Part shown: positions 21,681 through 31,335 of the stretch, one piece after another
Layout of the letters: each line of letters begins with the position of its first letter
Numbering within the stretch: position 1 is the first letter of the stretch
Origin: Semisulcospira habei
Taxonomy: Eukaryota; Mollusca; Gastropoda; Semisulcospiridae
Length of the DNA: 64,000 nt
Assembly (NCBI GenBank): GCA_036245525.1
Contig: BTPG01000007.1
Location: 119,421,444 to 119,485,443 of the forward strand
Direction of reading: 5' to 3'
Program-made: the position numbers and the translations under genes
The notes under the pieces: generated by a model
Seen by the model: only the letters and a program-made list of their open reading frames with translations
Told to the model about the DNA's origin: nothing
Database searches by the model: none

Positions 21681-22066
21681 CCCCACCCGGGTCTGCCCTG
21701 GGGGACTTGGGTGGGGTTAGGTCTTTTTTAGTTCCCAGGGTCACCCTGGTCAGCCCCACAGGGTGGGTTTTTCTCTCTATTCTGGGGCATGTGTTTCTGT
21801 CTACCCTTTGTCCATTCACCTGTATTTGCCTTTTTAAAACTCTCCCTACTGTCTGCACTGCCTGTAGCTCTTGATATTGGATGTGTGTTGCTAAATGGTC
21901 TTAGCTTTATTTAGGCCCCATGTGTTAGGTTTATTTAATGTATTTGACCGGCTGGCGACATACATTCAATGTTCTGTTTAGTTTTTTTTTCACAAGCAGT
22001 GCAGGCACGTCCTGAGAAAGCCTTGTTGCTGTCGGGACGTTAAGCAATGTACAATCAATCAATCAA
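21681..22066 (+). mobile_element. SINE-like element, copy 1, with 15-bp TSD
   Basis: The 386-bp unit begins CCCCACCCGGGTCTGCCC and ends GTCGGGACGTTAAGCAATG followed by (AATC)n. It is bounded by perfect 15-bp direct repeats TCTAAAGTCAAAGCG (21666-21680 and 22067-22081). A second copy at 25848-26231 has the same 5' end, so this is a full-length short element rather than a randomly truncated LINE. I see no convincing tRNA-type A and B boxes, so its promoter type is unknown. The tail suggests it borrows a LINE 3' end. Confidence 0.8.
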
Positions 22067-22081
22067 TCTAAAGTCAAAGCG

Positions 22082-22442
22082 AATTACTCGAGAAGATATT
22101 GACAACTGTGAAGTGTTTAAACCAGACTCCATTAGAGCTTTTCATGCTGGGGGAAAATATGTATCTAAAGCGATTGCTTTGTGCACGTTTAAGTCATGTC
22201 GACAGTAAGAGGCAGTCTTGTTTTAATTTCTTTGGATATGCTTATTTACATAAACCAATGAAAAATGAGCACGAGGCATATTTACGGCCACATCTGAAAT
22301 CTAACAAATGGACGTCTGCTAAAATGATGCTCGACTGTGCAAAAAGCCATGATACTAAACTATCAGTTTTGATCAGTGGACAAGGTTGGTATAGATTTGT
22401 AGCAAAATATCTACTGAGTTTGTTCAGTTGGAGGTTTTAGGT
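22082..22442 (+). other. Unrecognised 113-codon open frame region
   Basis: An open frame runs 22099-22440, starting from ATG-like ACTACTG context with a non-ATG codon. Its product has no motif I recognise. It immediately follows the SINE target duplication, and there are no splice signals or codon bias I can defend. It could be a fragment of a dead transposon. Confidence 0.2.
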
Positions 22443-22659
22443 GGATGGTTGCTTTGAGGGTTGAAAACTGCTCTGGAATCACAGTGCATTGCCGCTTCAC
22501 GCTCCTTTCGTTCCCTCCCTTGTATTCTGATTTGAGCTAGTTGCACGGTGCGGATTTGCATTTAGTCAAAGCACCACTCATCAGGCCCCTATGGAGCTAG
22601 TGCATCAGGATGAAAAGGGTTAATCTTGAAATTTTCAAATGTCCTTAGTTAGAAAGCAC

Positions 22660-22845
22660 GGATGAGACCATGGATTAAAAGCATCAAATGCCGTTATTAA
22701 TTAGTATCTAGGGGTTAGTAGGCATGTGAGGCACTCATGACTGTGACCATGGATTAAACACAACAAATGCCCTTGCTTCACAGTCAGTATGCATTTGTTG
22801 GTCTCATGGAAGAGACCATGCATTAAAAGCATCAAATGCCCATAT
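22660..22845. repeat. Three spaced copies of a GACCATGGATTAAAAGCATC motif
   Basis: GAGACCATGGATTAAAAGCA at about 22665, a diverged copy at about 22744 and another at about 22804, each followed by CAAATGCC. The spacing is about 60-80 bp, suggesting an eroded tandem array. Confidence 0.5.
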
Positions 22846-22889
22846 GATCACACATGTATATATACATGTATTTCATATATTTTGCCTTC

Positions 22890-22979
22890 TTAACCCTTTG
22901 TGTCGGTAGCATTTTTTGTCGCATTGATTCCTGTAGGAATCATCATGACAAAAAACAGTACCGACATGCAAAGGGTTAA
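22890..22979. mobile_element. Family D mini-palindrome, TTAA type
   Basis: TTAACCCTTTGTGTCGGTAG ... CATGCAAAGGGTTAA, 90 bp with intact TTAA at both ends. The tip is TGATTCCTGTAGGAATCA. Confidence 0.75.
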
Positions 22980-23280
22980 CAGGCTTGTACCTACAGCCAC
23001 TGGGTACTGTCAATGATTGCCGGCGCCTGCATACGCATACTCAATACAAGAACAAATACAGCATGTTACTGGAATATGATTAACTGTTTGATGGAAAATA
23101 TACCTAATCTACAAAGTGGACAAAAACTGTCACACAAAATGTCATTGAAATAAACGTAATTAAATGAAATTCCTTATGTAATATTATATTTAAAAAGATA
23201 CAAATTATCATAGGCTTCGACAGGTGAACCAATCTGACATGCGATACACAAAATTCCATTCAAGATATATATCAAAACAT

Positions 23281-23351
23281 TTAACCCTTTTGTGCATGCA
23301 GCCACTGGTACAGTAAACAGAAACTATGGCTGCATGCACCAAAGGTGTTAA
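23281..23351. mobile_element. Family C mini-palindrome with both TTAA ends
   Basis: TTAACCCTTTTGTGCATGCAG ... CTGCATGCACCAAAGGTGTTAA is described here by its ends; 71 bp in total. Confidence 0.65.
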
Positions 23352-23544
23352 AAGTACAAAACTGTTCAACTGAATATACAATGTTCATCAAGCTAAATAC
23401 CTGAAGAAAATGAACACGGTGCTGTTCTCCCATCTACACTTCTATAATCTGCCATTGATCATCTGAAGGTAAGTTCGTGGTTTCTCATCATACAAAGCAT
23501 AACGTTTGTAAACCTGGCCACTGTCACATTCACGCTTTTGATAT

Positions 23545-23741
23545 TTAACCCATTCAGCTCTAAAGCACTACTGCAGGAGATGGATCGACCATGATAATTC
23601 AAGGGTAGTGCCAGATTAGCTTGGCACCTGAAAGCGCCAAGCTAATCTGGCACTACCCGTGAGTTTTCAAGGTCGATCCATCTTTGGCAACTGGTACATA
23701 GTGGTTAGGCGACACCTCCAGCCATGGGCTTGAATGGTTAA
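23545..23741 (+). mobile_element. Family B palindromic MITE
   Basis: TTAACCCATTCAGCTCTAAAG to CTTGAATGGTTAA, 197 bp, TTAA on both sides. The core hairpin at about 23595-23667 has ATTAG against CTAAT in its arms. The GGAGATGGATCGACC and TGGTACATAG blocks that define family B are both present. Confidence 0.75.
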
Positions 23742-23753
23742 GTGTGATGACCT

Positions 23754-23950
23754 TTAACCCCTTCACTGCCAATGGACACGGAGGCACTGATCCCCATGAC
23801 TGCCGGGGCTCATGAGGATCCGTCTCTTTCAGGTGGATCCTGTTCATTTTTTTTTTTGTTTCATTTCGGTTTTTTTGGTTGTTTGTTTGGGGGTTTTTTG
23901 GGGTTGTTTTGTTGTTGTTTTTTTTGGGGGGAGGGCAGTGAAGTGATTAA
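23754..23950 (+). mobile_element. Family E MITE with TTAA ends
   Basis: TTAACCCCTTCACTGCCA at the left and GGGCAGTGAAGTGATTAA at the right give clear inverted ends with TTAA flanks. Inside is the CCCATGACTGCCGGGGCTCATG hairpin of family E (in part) and a T/G-rich stretch. It starts 13 bp after the preceding family B element. Confidence 0.65.
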
Positions 23951-24014
23951 GAAAGCTCCCACACACACACAACTAAAACAATACCCCTGAAAAACTGACA
24001 GTGAATGGAGGTGA

Positions 24015-24090
24015 AGTCCATGAAACTCGTGTAAATAAACACATGGCGTAGGTAGCCACCTACGACATGTTTATTTACACGCATGGACTT
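24015..24090. repeat. Hairpin palindrome with 30-bp arms
   Basis: AGTCCATG at the left edge pairs with CATGGACT at the right; the inner stem is GTGTAAATAAACA / TGTTTATTTACAC and the tip TAGGTAGCCACCTA. Confidence 0.65.
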
Positions 24091-24513
24091 TACTTTTCAG
24101 GGTTCAGTTTTGAAACAAGCATATAGCAGACCTACCTTCATATGCATGACACTGAAAACGAGATAAAATTTTGGACCATTTTGCATCAGCTTCCTCCTGT
24201 GTTCTTGAGCGAGGTACAGTCAAACCTGTATACTGTGACCACCGCCCCCGCCAGCCCCCCCCCCCCCCCCCCATCCCCTCCCCCACCACCAAGGGACTAT
24301 AAAAATGTTTTCACCTTAAGTGGCCTCCTCTCACAGGATCACATGAGTAACAGAAAAAAGACCACTCGACCAAAAATGGGTGGTCTACTTAGGCAGGTGG
24401 TCGCCTAGACAGTAGACAGGTGGTCACCCTAGACAGGTGTGACTGTAACATCATAGCTGAACTCATCTACCGGTATTAAAAAAATATAATTTTCTCATTA
24501 ATCATCATGTGAA

Positions 24514-24566
24514 TGCCACCATGGTACCGTTTGCAACACCGGTGGCTGCATGCACACGAGGGTTAA
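24514..24566. mobile_element. Family C fragment sharing TTAA with next MITE
   Basis: GCCACCATGGTACCG ... CGGTGGCTGCATGCACACGAGGGTTAA; only the right arm reaches its end. That TTAA (24563-24566) is also the left target site of the family B element. Confidence 0.5.
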
Positions 24567-24776
24567 CCCATTTAGCCCCAAGACCACACTTCCTAAATTT
24601 GGAGGTGTCACTTAATGATTATGTACCAGTTGCAGGAGATGGATGGACCATGATAATTCAAGGGTAGTGCCAGATTAGCTTGGCGCCTGAAGGCGCCAAG
24701 CTGATCTTGCACTACCCTTGAATTATCATGATCCATCCATCTCCTGCTGTAGGGCGCTTGGAGCTAAATAGGTTAA
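24563..24776 (+). mobile_element. Family B palindromic MITE, near-complete
   Basis: TTAACCCATTTAGCCCCAAG to GGAGCTAAATAGGTTAA, 214 bp, both TTAA intact. The core hairpin at 24656-24730 is near perfect. The inverted ends CCCATTTAGC / GCTAAATAGG make this a good reference copy. Confidence 0.8.
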
Positions 24777-25009
24777 CTCATTCAAAGAACCCTGCATCAA
24801 TTGCTGCAGAAGTGTCCACAGTACTGCCACCGGCAATGCCAGACAACACTTCCAAAGCTAATAATGAGGGGCATCTTGAATAATGTGAATGTTTTGTACC
24901 GTCATGTTGCCGTTTGATTTTGAGCAAGATGTAGTAACATGCTGCGATTACAAACGTCCCAACCACACCCTCTGAGCATCAGTGCCACATAAAACCACAC
25001 AGCAGTGAC

Positions 25010-25080
25010 TTAGAACCCCTGCGTGCATGCAGCCGAAAGTACTGTTGACATCAACAGTAGCTGTATGTACTAAAGGTTAA
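25010..25080. mobile_element. Family C mini-palindrome
   Basis: TTAGAACCCCTGCGTGCATGC ... GCTGTATGTACTAAAGGTTAA; it shares its right TTAA (25077-25080) with the family B relative that follows. Confidence 0.5.
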
Positions 25081-25264
25081 CTCATTTAGCCCTAACACAC
25101 TGCAATAAGACATGGAATGACCATGATAGTTTAAGGGCAGTGCCAACTAAGCTATTCTGGCAAAAGCTTTCAACTATCATGGCTGACCTGTTTCATCACT
25201 GCAATGTAGTCTTCAGATGACAACTCCCCAGTTTGAGAAGTAACAACTTTGGGCTTAGTATGCT
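25077..25264 (+). mobile_element. Family B MITE, decayed
   Basis: TTAACTCATTTAGCCCTAAC starts it; the core is reduced to GGGCAGTGCCA ... TCTGGCAAAAGC. The right end is lost in CTTTGGGCTTAGTATG. Confidence 0.5.
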
Positions 25265-25631
25265 AAAACATGTTGATTAATTAGCTTGACATAACACAGA
25301 CAGAAAGCGCAACTGGCTTCGCCATGTTCAACTGACAACACAATGCTGCAAGAATGTATCTCACTTCAACATGTCATAAAAACAAAATTCAATTTGCATC
25401 CCATGATAACATCCAAACACTTCCAACACAATAAAAACAAAATCCTTTTTTTTTCCTATCAAAAAGAGTGGAAATCTAACTATACGTCAACACAGAGTAC
25501 AGCACCTAATAACAACCAAAATACTGCAATATGAGATGTAAAATTAAATTCAGCTTTCATTGTATCAACAAGCATGTAAGTCTAACTGGCACAAGAAACA
25601 GCGTACAAGTAAGAATCTCTCGACCCACTGC

Positions 25632-25691
25632 AAGAGGCATAGATTCGCATGACCCCTGCAGCAGCAGGGGCCATGTGAATCTATGCCTCTT
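25632..25691. repeat. Family E palindrome, best copy
   Basis: AAGAGGCATAGATTCGCATG and its inverse flank a CCCCTGC-AGCA-GCAGGGG tip; arms are 28 bp with one or two mismatches. Confidence 0.65.
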
Positions 25692-25847
25692 CCTGAATGC
25701 GACTGGCTCCAAATGCTTCTCACAACAAGGGTGTCATATAGGTTTCAGCATTCAGCTGTAAGAGGTCGGGGAAAACAAGGGTTATACCACACTACACCAG
25801 TTTTACTTTCTACAGCAATAATCACAGAGTTGGGCCATGAATCAGAA

Positions 25848-26231
25848 TTGATGTACATTGTACATTGCTTAACGTCCCGACAGCAACAAGGCTTTCTCAG
25901 GACGTGCCTGCACTGCTTGTGAAAAAAAACTAAACAGAAAATTGAATGTATGTCACCAGCCGGTCAAATACATTAAATAAACCTACAACATGGGGCCTAA
26001 ATAAAGCTAAGACCATTTAGCAACACACATCCAATATCAAGAGCTACAGGCAGTGCAGACAGTAGGGAGAGTTTTAAAAAGGCAAATACAGGTGAATGGA
26101 CAAAGGGTAGACAGAAACACATGCCCCAGAATAGAGAGAAAAACCCACCCTGTGGGGCTGACCAGGGTGACCCTGGGAACTAAAAAATACCTAACCCCAC
26201 CCAAGTCCCCCAGGGCAGACCCGGGTGGGGA
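25848..26231 (-). mobile_element. SINE-like element, copy 2, with 16-bp TSD
   Basis: Inverted copy of 21681-22066, 384 bp, bounded by the perfect direct repeat GGGCCATGAATCAGAA (25832-25847, 26232-26247). The 5' boundary (CCCCACCCGGG on the - strand) is the same as in copy 1. The tail here is short, ending TGTACATTGTACATC-like sequence instead of (AATC)n. Confidence 0.8.
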
Positions 26232-26502
26232 GGGCCATGAATCAGAAAGTGAGAGCAATAAACACAATGACTGAACATAAATTGTGCAAAATTACCCATT
26301 GCTGATTGTTTTTAGAGGACATGAACACATAATAATATAAAAAAATTACATTATAATTTCATTTTTCATACAATTATACAATGACAATCTGAAAGGATTA
26401 CAAAAGGCCACAAGAATGAAGAATAAAATAATTATTTACAACAAAGACTTTTTTTTAGCAATCTTACTTTAGCAGGCACTCAGTCATACCTGTTGACCCC
26501 TC

Positions 26503-26568
26503 CTCCTCCCCCCCCCCCCCCCCCCCATGTCAGTGCATGCAGCCACTGGCATGCACATGGGGGGTTAA
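26503..26568. repeat. Poly-C tract and family C remnant
   Basis: A C run (26508-26526) leads into GTGCATGCAGCCACTGGCATGCACATGG and ends at TTAA 26565-26568. The left half of the family C unit is replaced by the homopolymer. Confidence 0.5.
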
Positions 26569-26841
26569 AATACTAAATGTTAATGAATAGCATCTTCTGC
26601 TACCTCAGTCATTGTTGTGTCAACTATAAACATCAGAGAAACCCCAAAAATGGATGTACGACAAAACAATATTTCTGTTCCACATTACAAAGTTGATTGC
26701 TTTAGCTACCATGGTGGTAATTACAAAAAATAAAACCCAAAACAATTAAGTATAAAATCAGAGTTATTAAAGTGTAATTGTCAGTGCAGGCACCCAATCC
26801 TATTCATCACAGTTAAGTTTTTGGTTCAGAAAACACATGGC

Positions 26842-27061
26842 TTAACCATACTGTGCATGCAGCCAACAGTACCGTTTACAGTGCAGTTGGATGCATGCAT
26901 AGGGGTAACCTTTAACCATCAGTAGCCACTTTGTCACAATGATTCCTACAGTTAACCATACTGTGCATGCAGCCAACAGTACAGTTTACAGTGCAGTTGG
27001 ATGCATGCATAGGGGTAACCTTTAACCATCAGTAGCCACTTTGTCACAATGATTCCTACAG
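26842..27061. repeat. 110-bp tandem duplication spanning a C and a D element
   Basis: 26842-26951 and 26952-27061 are near-identical. Each unit starts TTAACCATACTGTGCATGC (family C) and ends CAATGATTCCTACAG, halfway through a family D palindrome. Confidence 0.8.
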
Positions 27062-27104
27062 AAATTATTCTGACAAAAGTTGCTATCGACAGCCAAAGGG
27101 TTAA
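27022..27104. mobile_element. Family D mini-palindrome
   Basis: TTAACCATCAGTAGCCACTTTG to GACAGCCAAAGGGTTAA is given by its ends; 83 bp. Its left half is the part caught in the tandem duplication, showing that the duplication postdates this insertion. Confidence 0.6.
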
Positions 27105-27850
27105 TGTTAGCAGTTTTGCACCTGAGAGGACACGCATCACATACAACATGAGGGTTCGAAATAACCCAGGGGCCCAGGGCAAAAAGCCTCTTACTTTCAC
27201 ATCGGGCCCTCTACTTTCATGTCCACGGGGCCCGGCCTGCCCCCTTCTTTTCAGACCTACTTTGTCTCAAAGCAGCGGTACTCAGCGCATCGGCGCGGCC
27301 CCCGACACAGGTCATAAACTTTTCACTAAACACACGTGGCTGTCTATTTTTAGCACAGTACGCATTGCATCAACTTCTCTTTGCTGCATACATTCGCTCT
27401 CAGTAATGGCTCATGAGCCCCTTACTTTCATGTGGGGCCCCCTACTTTTACTAACAATGGGCCCGAAGGGCCCCATGCTTCTGAAAAATATTTCAAACCC
27501 TGAACACGGCAGAGAACCCCTTTACCAAAGAAAGTGTAGACAGAACGCCAGAACACCCAACCAATGCAACAGACACAGGTTCTCATGTGCCCCATCATGT
27601 TGAGGCTCCTGAGAATCCAATCTCTTCCTGACCCCAGTTATCGCTATTGGGCTTTGATTTTAATGGTGAGGCGCATCAACAATGGCCATACAAGGGCACG
27701 ACACTGACGAAGACATTTATACCATAGTCTCTGCATAAAATAGAATTCCTACTCTCTAGTTGCCACATAGTACATGTACCCAGACACACATCTCACAAAC
27801 ATACGGCTTGGCTTTGGTCAACAATCAAAACTGTACAATACACAAACAAA
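27105..27850. other. Intergenic, GGGCCC-rich patches, no gene recognised
   Basis: The segment 27165-27500 has several CTACTTTCA-GGGCCC blocks that look like a degraded internal repeat. Frames across it are not supported by any motif. Confidence 0.35.
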
Positions 27851-28105
27851 AATGTATTTTTCCTTAAAATGAATTTTTTTGAAAAATACTTACCGATGGT
27901 ATTACTATAAGGGATCATTTCTTTGCTAGTCTAATTTTAGCCCAAAAAATTCGTTGTGTACGATTATGGTCGTTATGGCAGGAGAGGGGCCCATAGACTG
28001 GGCGGAAGCCCGGCCAGCCTCCCTTCCTGTTTCACCACGCATGCGCTCCGCGCTTCCCGCTCTCAGTCAATTTCTTAGCCAACCAGCGGCAAGCGGGGCA
28101 GGTGG
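27851..28105. repeat. DIRS copy 1 terminal repeat (3' side of coding strand)
   Basis: From AATGTATTTTTCC through ACCGATGGTATTACTATAAG to the AGCGGGGCAGG block. Its inverse is at 34190-34397, including the AGGAGAGGGGC and CGTTATGGTCGTTA-like segments. The extreme ends differ, as expected for DIRS. Confidence 0.8.
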
Positions 28106-28109
28106 GAGG

Positions 28110-28215
28110 GATCTTCGAGTAATACCATCGGTAAGTTTTTTTTTTTTAAATTCATTTTAAGGGAAAATACATTTGTTTTCTCAAAACACATTACCGATGG
28201 TATTACTATAAGGGA
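28110..28215. promoter_or_regulatory. DIRS copy 1 internal complementary region
   Basis: AATACCATCGGTAAG (inverse of the left terminus) runs through an A/T-rich centre to CATTACCGATGGTATTAC (inverse of the right terminus). So the region holds the two outer ends joined head to tail, which in the DIRS model templates completion of the ends and circle formation. Confidence 0.75.
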
Positions 28216-28337
28216 GAATCCCGAAGAGGAGGCGGGTGCCGCTATAACGCCCCTATCCTTGCCATTAAACTTACACTACTTGTAGTGGCCCTCCCCAAGC
28301 AACCGCCCTCTAATTTTAGCAAAGATACTTACGACGC

Positions 28338-29585
28338 CTAAGGCGCCTGGAGGGAGTGTTGCGCCGCCACGATGTCTCCCACCAGCGAGAGGTTTTGGCG
28401 CTGGCTGGAGAGGTCCCTCAGGTAGAAGCGTGCGAAGGTGGTCTCCGCCCGCCAGCCCACAGCCGCCACAATGTCCTTGACAGCACAGTTGCGGTCGAAC
28501 GCTAGGCTTGCAGCCATGGCTCTGATCTCGTGCGCCCGGATGTGCAAGCGTTTGGCTGTCTTGGTCTTGGTCTTGGCCAGGTCTTGGTAGGCTGATCGTA
28601 TCACCCACCGAAGCCAGGAGGATATCGTCTGGGCTGAGATGTCATTTCTACCTGGGGACAGAGGAAGGAAAAGGCGGGTGCGTCCTCTGCGTAGCGGCTT
28701 GGTCCGCCGCAGGTACACCCGTAAGGCTCGCACCGGGTCATGTTGTCTGGACTCACAGGTGGAACCTGGGTCTCTTAATGGCTGAATCGTCACCAGTTGC
28801 AGGGCAGCCAAGGGAGATCTGGTCTTAGCGAGGAAGGCCGGGTCGGGCAGCAGCTGAACTGAGCCGTCCGCTCTGAACTGGAGACAGTCGGGGCGTGCCG
28901 AAAGGGCGTGTAGCTCGCTGACCCTGGAGGCAGAGGCGAGGGCCAATAGGAAGCAAGTCTTCCGCGTCACATCTGGAAGTGATGCCGACTGGATGGGCTC
29001 GAAGCGAGGCGAGTTGAGCCAGGTAAGCACCCAGGGCAGGTCCCATCTAGGTACTAAGGAACGTCGAGAGGGACGCTGCAGACCGAAGTGGTCCATCAGG
29101 TCGGCAAGGTCTTTGCAGGCGCCAGGATCGGACCGTCCCAAATGTCTGTACGTGTCCGCAATCATGGCCAGGTAGCCTCTGATGGTAATGGGCGCAAGGA
29201 GCTGGTCGGAGAAGAGCCAGAGGAAGAACTCCGCCAGCTGAGGAACTGTCAATTCGGTGGGGGAAAGACGTCTGTCGTCACACCCGGAACAGAGGACTCT
29301 CCACTTGCCTTCGTAAACACGTCTGGTTGAGGACCTGCGGGCTGAAGCGATCGCATCCACTGCCGCACTCGAGAAGCCTCTAGCGGAGAGGGCTTGCCGG
29401 ACAACCTCCAGGCGTGAAGGAGGAGACGCTCCGGACACGGGTGGTAGACCGTGCTGCGTGGTTGCTTGAGCATCGTGCTTGGGGTGGGAAGCGCCAGCGG
29501 GGGGGCCGTTGTGAGGTTCAGCAGGTCTGTGGTCCACGTCCTGGACCAGCAGAGCGGGGCCACCAGGAACAGAATCGTGTTGCAC
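28338..29585 (-). CDS. DIRS copy 1 tyrosine recombinase
   Basis: A 415-codon open frame encoding a phage-integrase-fold (YR) recombinase that would insert the circular cDNA. An N-terminal SAM-like domain spans about residues 60-190 (RRSSTRRVYEGKWRV, FFLWLF). The catalytic residues are visible: Arg221 in ASRVSELHAL, His352-x-x-Arg355 in AHEIRAMAAS, Trp378 in VGWRAETTF, and the nucleophile Tyr388 in ARFYLRD. It overlaps the pol frame by about 340 nt. The first codon of the open stretch is not ATG, so the real start is probably internal or reached by recoding. No stop or frameshift breaks the catalytic part. Confidence 0.9.
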   Translation of the reverse strand: MQHDSVPGGPALLVQDVDHRPAEPHNGPPAGASHPKHDAQATTQHGLPPVSGASPPSRLEVVRQALSARGFSSAAVDAIASARRSSTRRVYEGKWRVLCSGCDDRRLSPTELTVPQLAEFFLWLFSDQLLAPITIRGYLAMIADTYRHLGRSDPGACKDLADLMDHFGLQRPSRRSLVPRWDLPWVLTWLNSPRFEPIQSASLPDVTRKTCFLLALASASRVSELHALSARPDCLQFRADGSVQLLPDPAFLAKTRSPLAALQLVTIQPLRDPGSTCESRQHDPVRALRVYLRRTKPLRRGRTRLFLPLSPGRNDISAQTISSWLRWVIRSAYQDLAKTKTKTAKRLHIRAHEIRAMAASLAFDRNCAVKDIVAAVGWRAETTFARFYLRDLSSQRQNLSLVGDIVAAQHSLQAP

Positions 29586-31255
29586 CCTCTGAGCTTGAGT
29601 AGGACCTTAGGGACTAGCACCGTCGGAGGGTAGGCATAGGTGACAAGACCGTCCCAGGGGATGGAAAGAGCGTCCACTGCCCAGGCCAGGGGATCTGAAA
29701 TTGGAGAGACGAACAGAGGAAGCTTCCGATTCCATCTCGTGGCGAAGAGGTCGACCATGGGTGTCTCCCAGACTGTGCCGATCATCCGGAAGATGTCTGG
29801 ACGCAGCGACCACTCGGTATGCAGCAGCTGACCGCGTCGGGAGAGGGAGTCGGCTAGGACATTTAGGTGACCCGGAATATGACGCGCCCGAAGAGTGATG
29901 TGCCGGTCCTCGCACCACCGAAGAATCTGGTAGAGGAGGATGCACAGGGAAGGAGAACGGGTCCCGCCCTGCCTCTGGATGTAGGCGACTACCGTGGAGT
30001 TGTCTGAGAGGACTAGCAGCTCCTGATGTCGAAGGCGCAGTTCCCAAACAAGGAGGGCTTGCCAGACGGCCTTCAGTTCCAACCAGTTGATGTGCCGGGG
30101 CGGTGATTCCTGGGGCCACAGCCCGGAGGCAGTCTCGAAAGATGGCAGGAGGTGAGCTCCCCAACCGGAGAGGCTCGCGTTGACGCACAGGGATAGGGTG
30201 GGAGGTGGCGAGAAGAGAGGCACTCCTGTCGTAAGCCAGGAAGGATCCGCCCAACGTAAAAGGTGAGGACGGGTCAAGGCAGTGACCGGAACCGGTGCAT
30301 CGAGGTCGGCCGATGAAGGACGCCAGTGCAGGAGGAGGTGCAGTTGCAGAGGCCGGGAATAAAGACGTCCCAAGGGAAGGAGATCCACCGCCGCGTTCAT
30401 CAATCCCAGAAGCTGCAGCCACTGCCTGGCTGGTAATGTCGTCAACTGAGAAACCTGCCTCGCTAAATCCGCCAACTTCTGGATGCGTTTCTCCGGGAGC
30501 CGAACGATGTTGAGGTCGGTGAGGAACTCCATACCCAGGTGCACAAAGTGTTGCACTGGCACGAGGTCGGACTTGCCGAAGTTGACCAAGAAGCCGAGAT
30601 CTTCGAGCAGGTGAAGAAGGGCATCCCGGTCCTCCATCAGGGCAGTCTCGGATTGGTTCCTCAAGAGCAGGTCATCTAAATAGTTTGAGGTGGGACTCGT
30701 GGAAGTCCGACGGGCTCTGGCTACCACAGCATCCATGATCCGAGTAAACACCCAAGGGCTGAGATTTAGGCCGAAAGGAAGAGCGCGGAACTGGTAGACC
30801 ACTCCCTGGAAAGCGAAGCGCAGGTAACGTCTGGAGGCTGGGTGTATGGGTACGTGAAGGTACGCATCCGAAAGGTCTAGACTGACCGCGAAGTCCATCG
30901 GCTGCACAGCGGCCCGCAAGGCCCGGGCGGTCTCCATGCGGAAGGAAGGAGCCACGATGAATTTGTTGAGCGCCGAGAGGTCTATGACTGGGCGCCACTC
31001 ACCGCCGGGCTTGGGTACTACAAAGAGCCGGCTGTAGAAAGCTGGGGAGTCGTGTTGCATCACCACCTCCGTGGCCGACTTCTGCAGCAAGGCAGCAACC
31101 TCGGCGCTGAGAGCCTCGGCTCTGGGTTGGTCCGACGGCAGCGCTGTCCACAACGGCGAGCGGCGCAGGGGAGGGGGCGACTGAAAGGAGATCAGGAGTC
31201 CCTTGGTGATAGTAGACAGGATCCACGGGTCGTCTGGAAAAAACGCTTGCCACAC
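29249..31255 (-). CDS. DIRS copy 1 RT / RNase H / methyltransferase-like polyprotein
   Basis: A 668-codon frame. RT spans about 60-300, with SLDLSDAYLHVPIHP (Asp127), LPFGLNLSPWVF and the catalytic YLDD at 192-195. RNase H spans about 355-475, with WLELKAV (Glu393), SDNSTVVAYI (Asp418) and ADSLSR (Asp469). The first RNase H acid is Asn359 (VNASLSGWGA) where DxS is usual, so activity is doubtful. Residues 498-590 (VDLFATRWN, VDALSIPW, YAYPP at 540-544) correspond to the Dam-like region between RH and YR in DIRS elements; YPP may be a worn catalytic DPPY/NPPF. The frame opens without ATG downstream of gag. Confidence 0.85.
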   Translation of the reverse strand: MWQAFFPDDPWILSTITKGLLISFQSPPPLRRSPLWTALPSDQPRAEALSAEVAALLQKSATEVVMQHDSPAFYSRLFVVPKPGGEWRPVIDLSALNKFIVAPSFRMETARALRAAVQPMDFAVSLDLSDAYLHVPIHPASRRYLRFAFQGVVYQFRALPFGLNLSPWVFTRIMDAVVARARRTSTSPTSNYLDDLLLRNQSETALMEDRDALLHLLEDLGFLVNFGKSDLVPVQHFVHLGMEFLTDLNIVRLPEKRIQKLADLARQVSQLTTLPARQWLQLLGLMNAAVDLLPLGRLYSRPLQLHLLLHWRPSSADLDAPVPVTALTRPHLLRWADPSWLTTGVPLFSPPPTLSLCVNASLSGWGAHLLPSFETASGLWPQESPPRHINWLELKAVWQALLVWELRLRHQELLVLSDNSTVVAYIQRQGGTRSPSLCILLYQILRWCEDRHITLRARHIPGHLNVLADSLSRRGQLLHTEWSLRPDIFRMIGTVWETPMVDLFATRWNRKLPLFVSPISDPLAWAVDALSIPWDGLVTYAYPPTVLVPKVLLKLRGCNTILFLVAPLCWSRTWTTDLLNLTTAPPLALPTPSTMLKQPRSTVYHPCPERLLLHAWRLSGKPSPLEASRVRQWMRSLQPAGPQPDVFTKASGESSVPGVTTDVFPPPN

Positions 31256-31335
31256 GTCGCTATGGAGCGCTAGCCTCCCGCCGACAGGGGACCCGGAAGC
31301 GGCCGGCGAAGGACGAGAGAAGCAGTCACTGGGCC

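Noticed and set aside
22890..22979. Hairpin as a transcription terminator
   Set aside because: Eukaryotic context, TTAA-flanked and repeated elsewhere; a MITE explains it better.
26842..27104. Possible CRISPR-like or satellite array
   Set aside because: Only two units, built from two MITEs, with no spacers.
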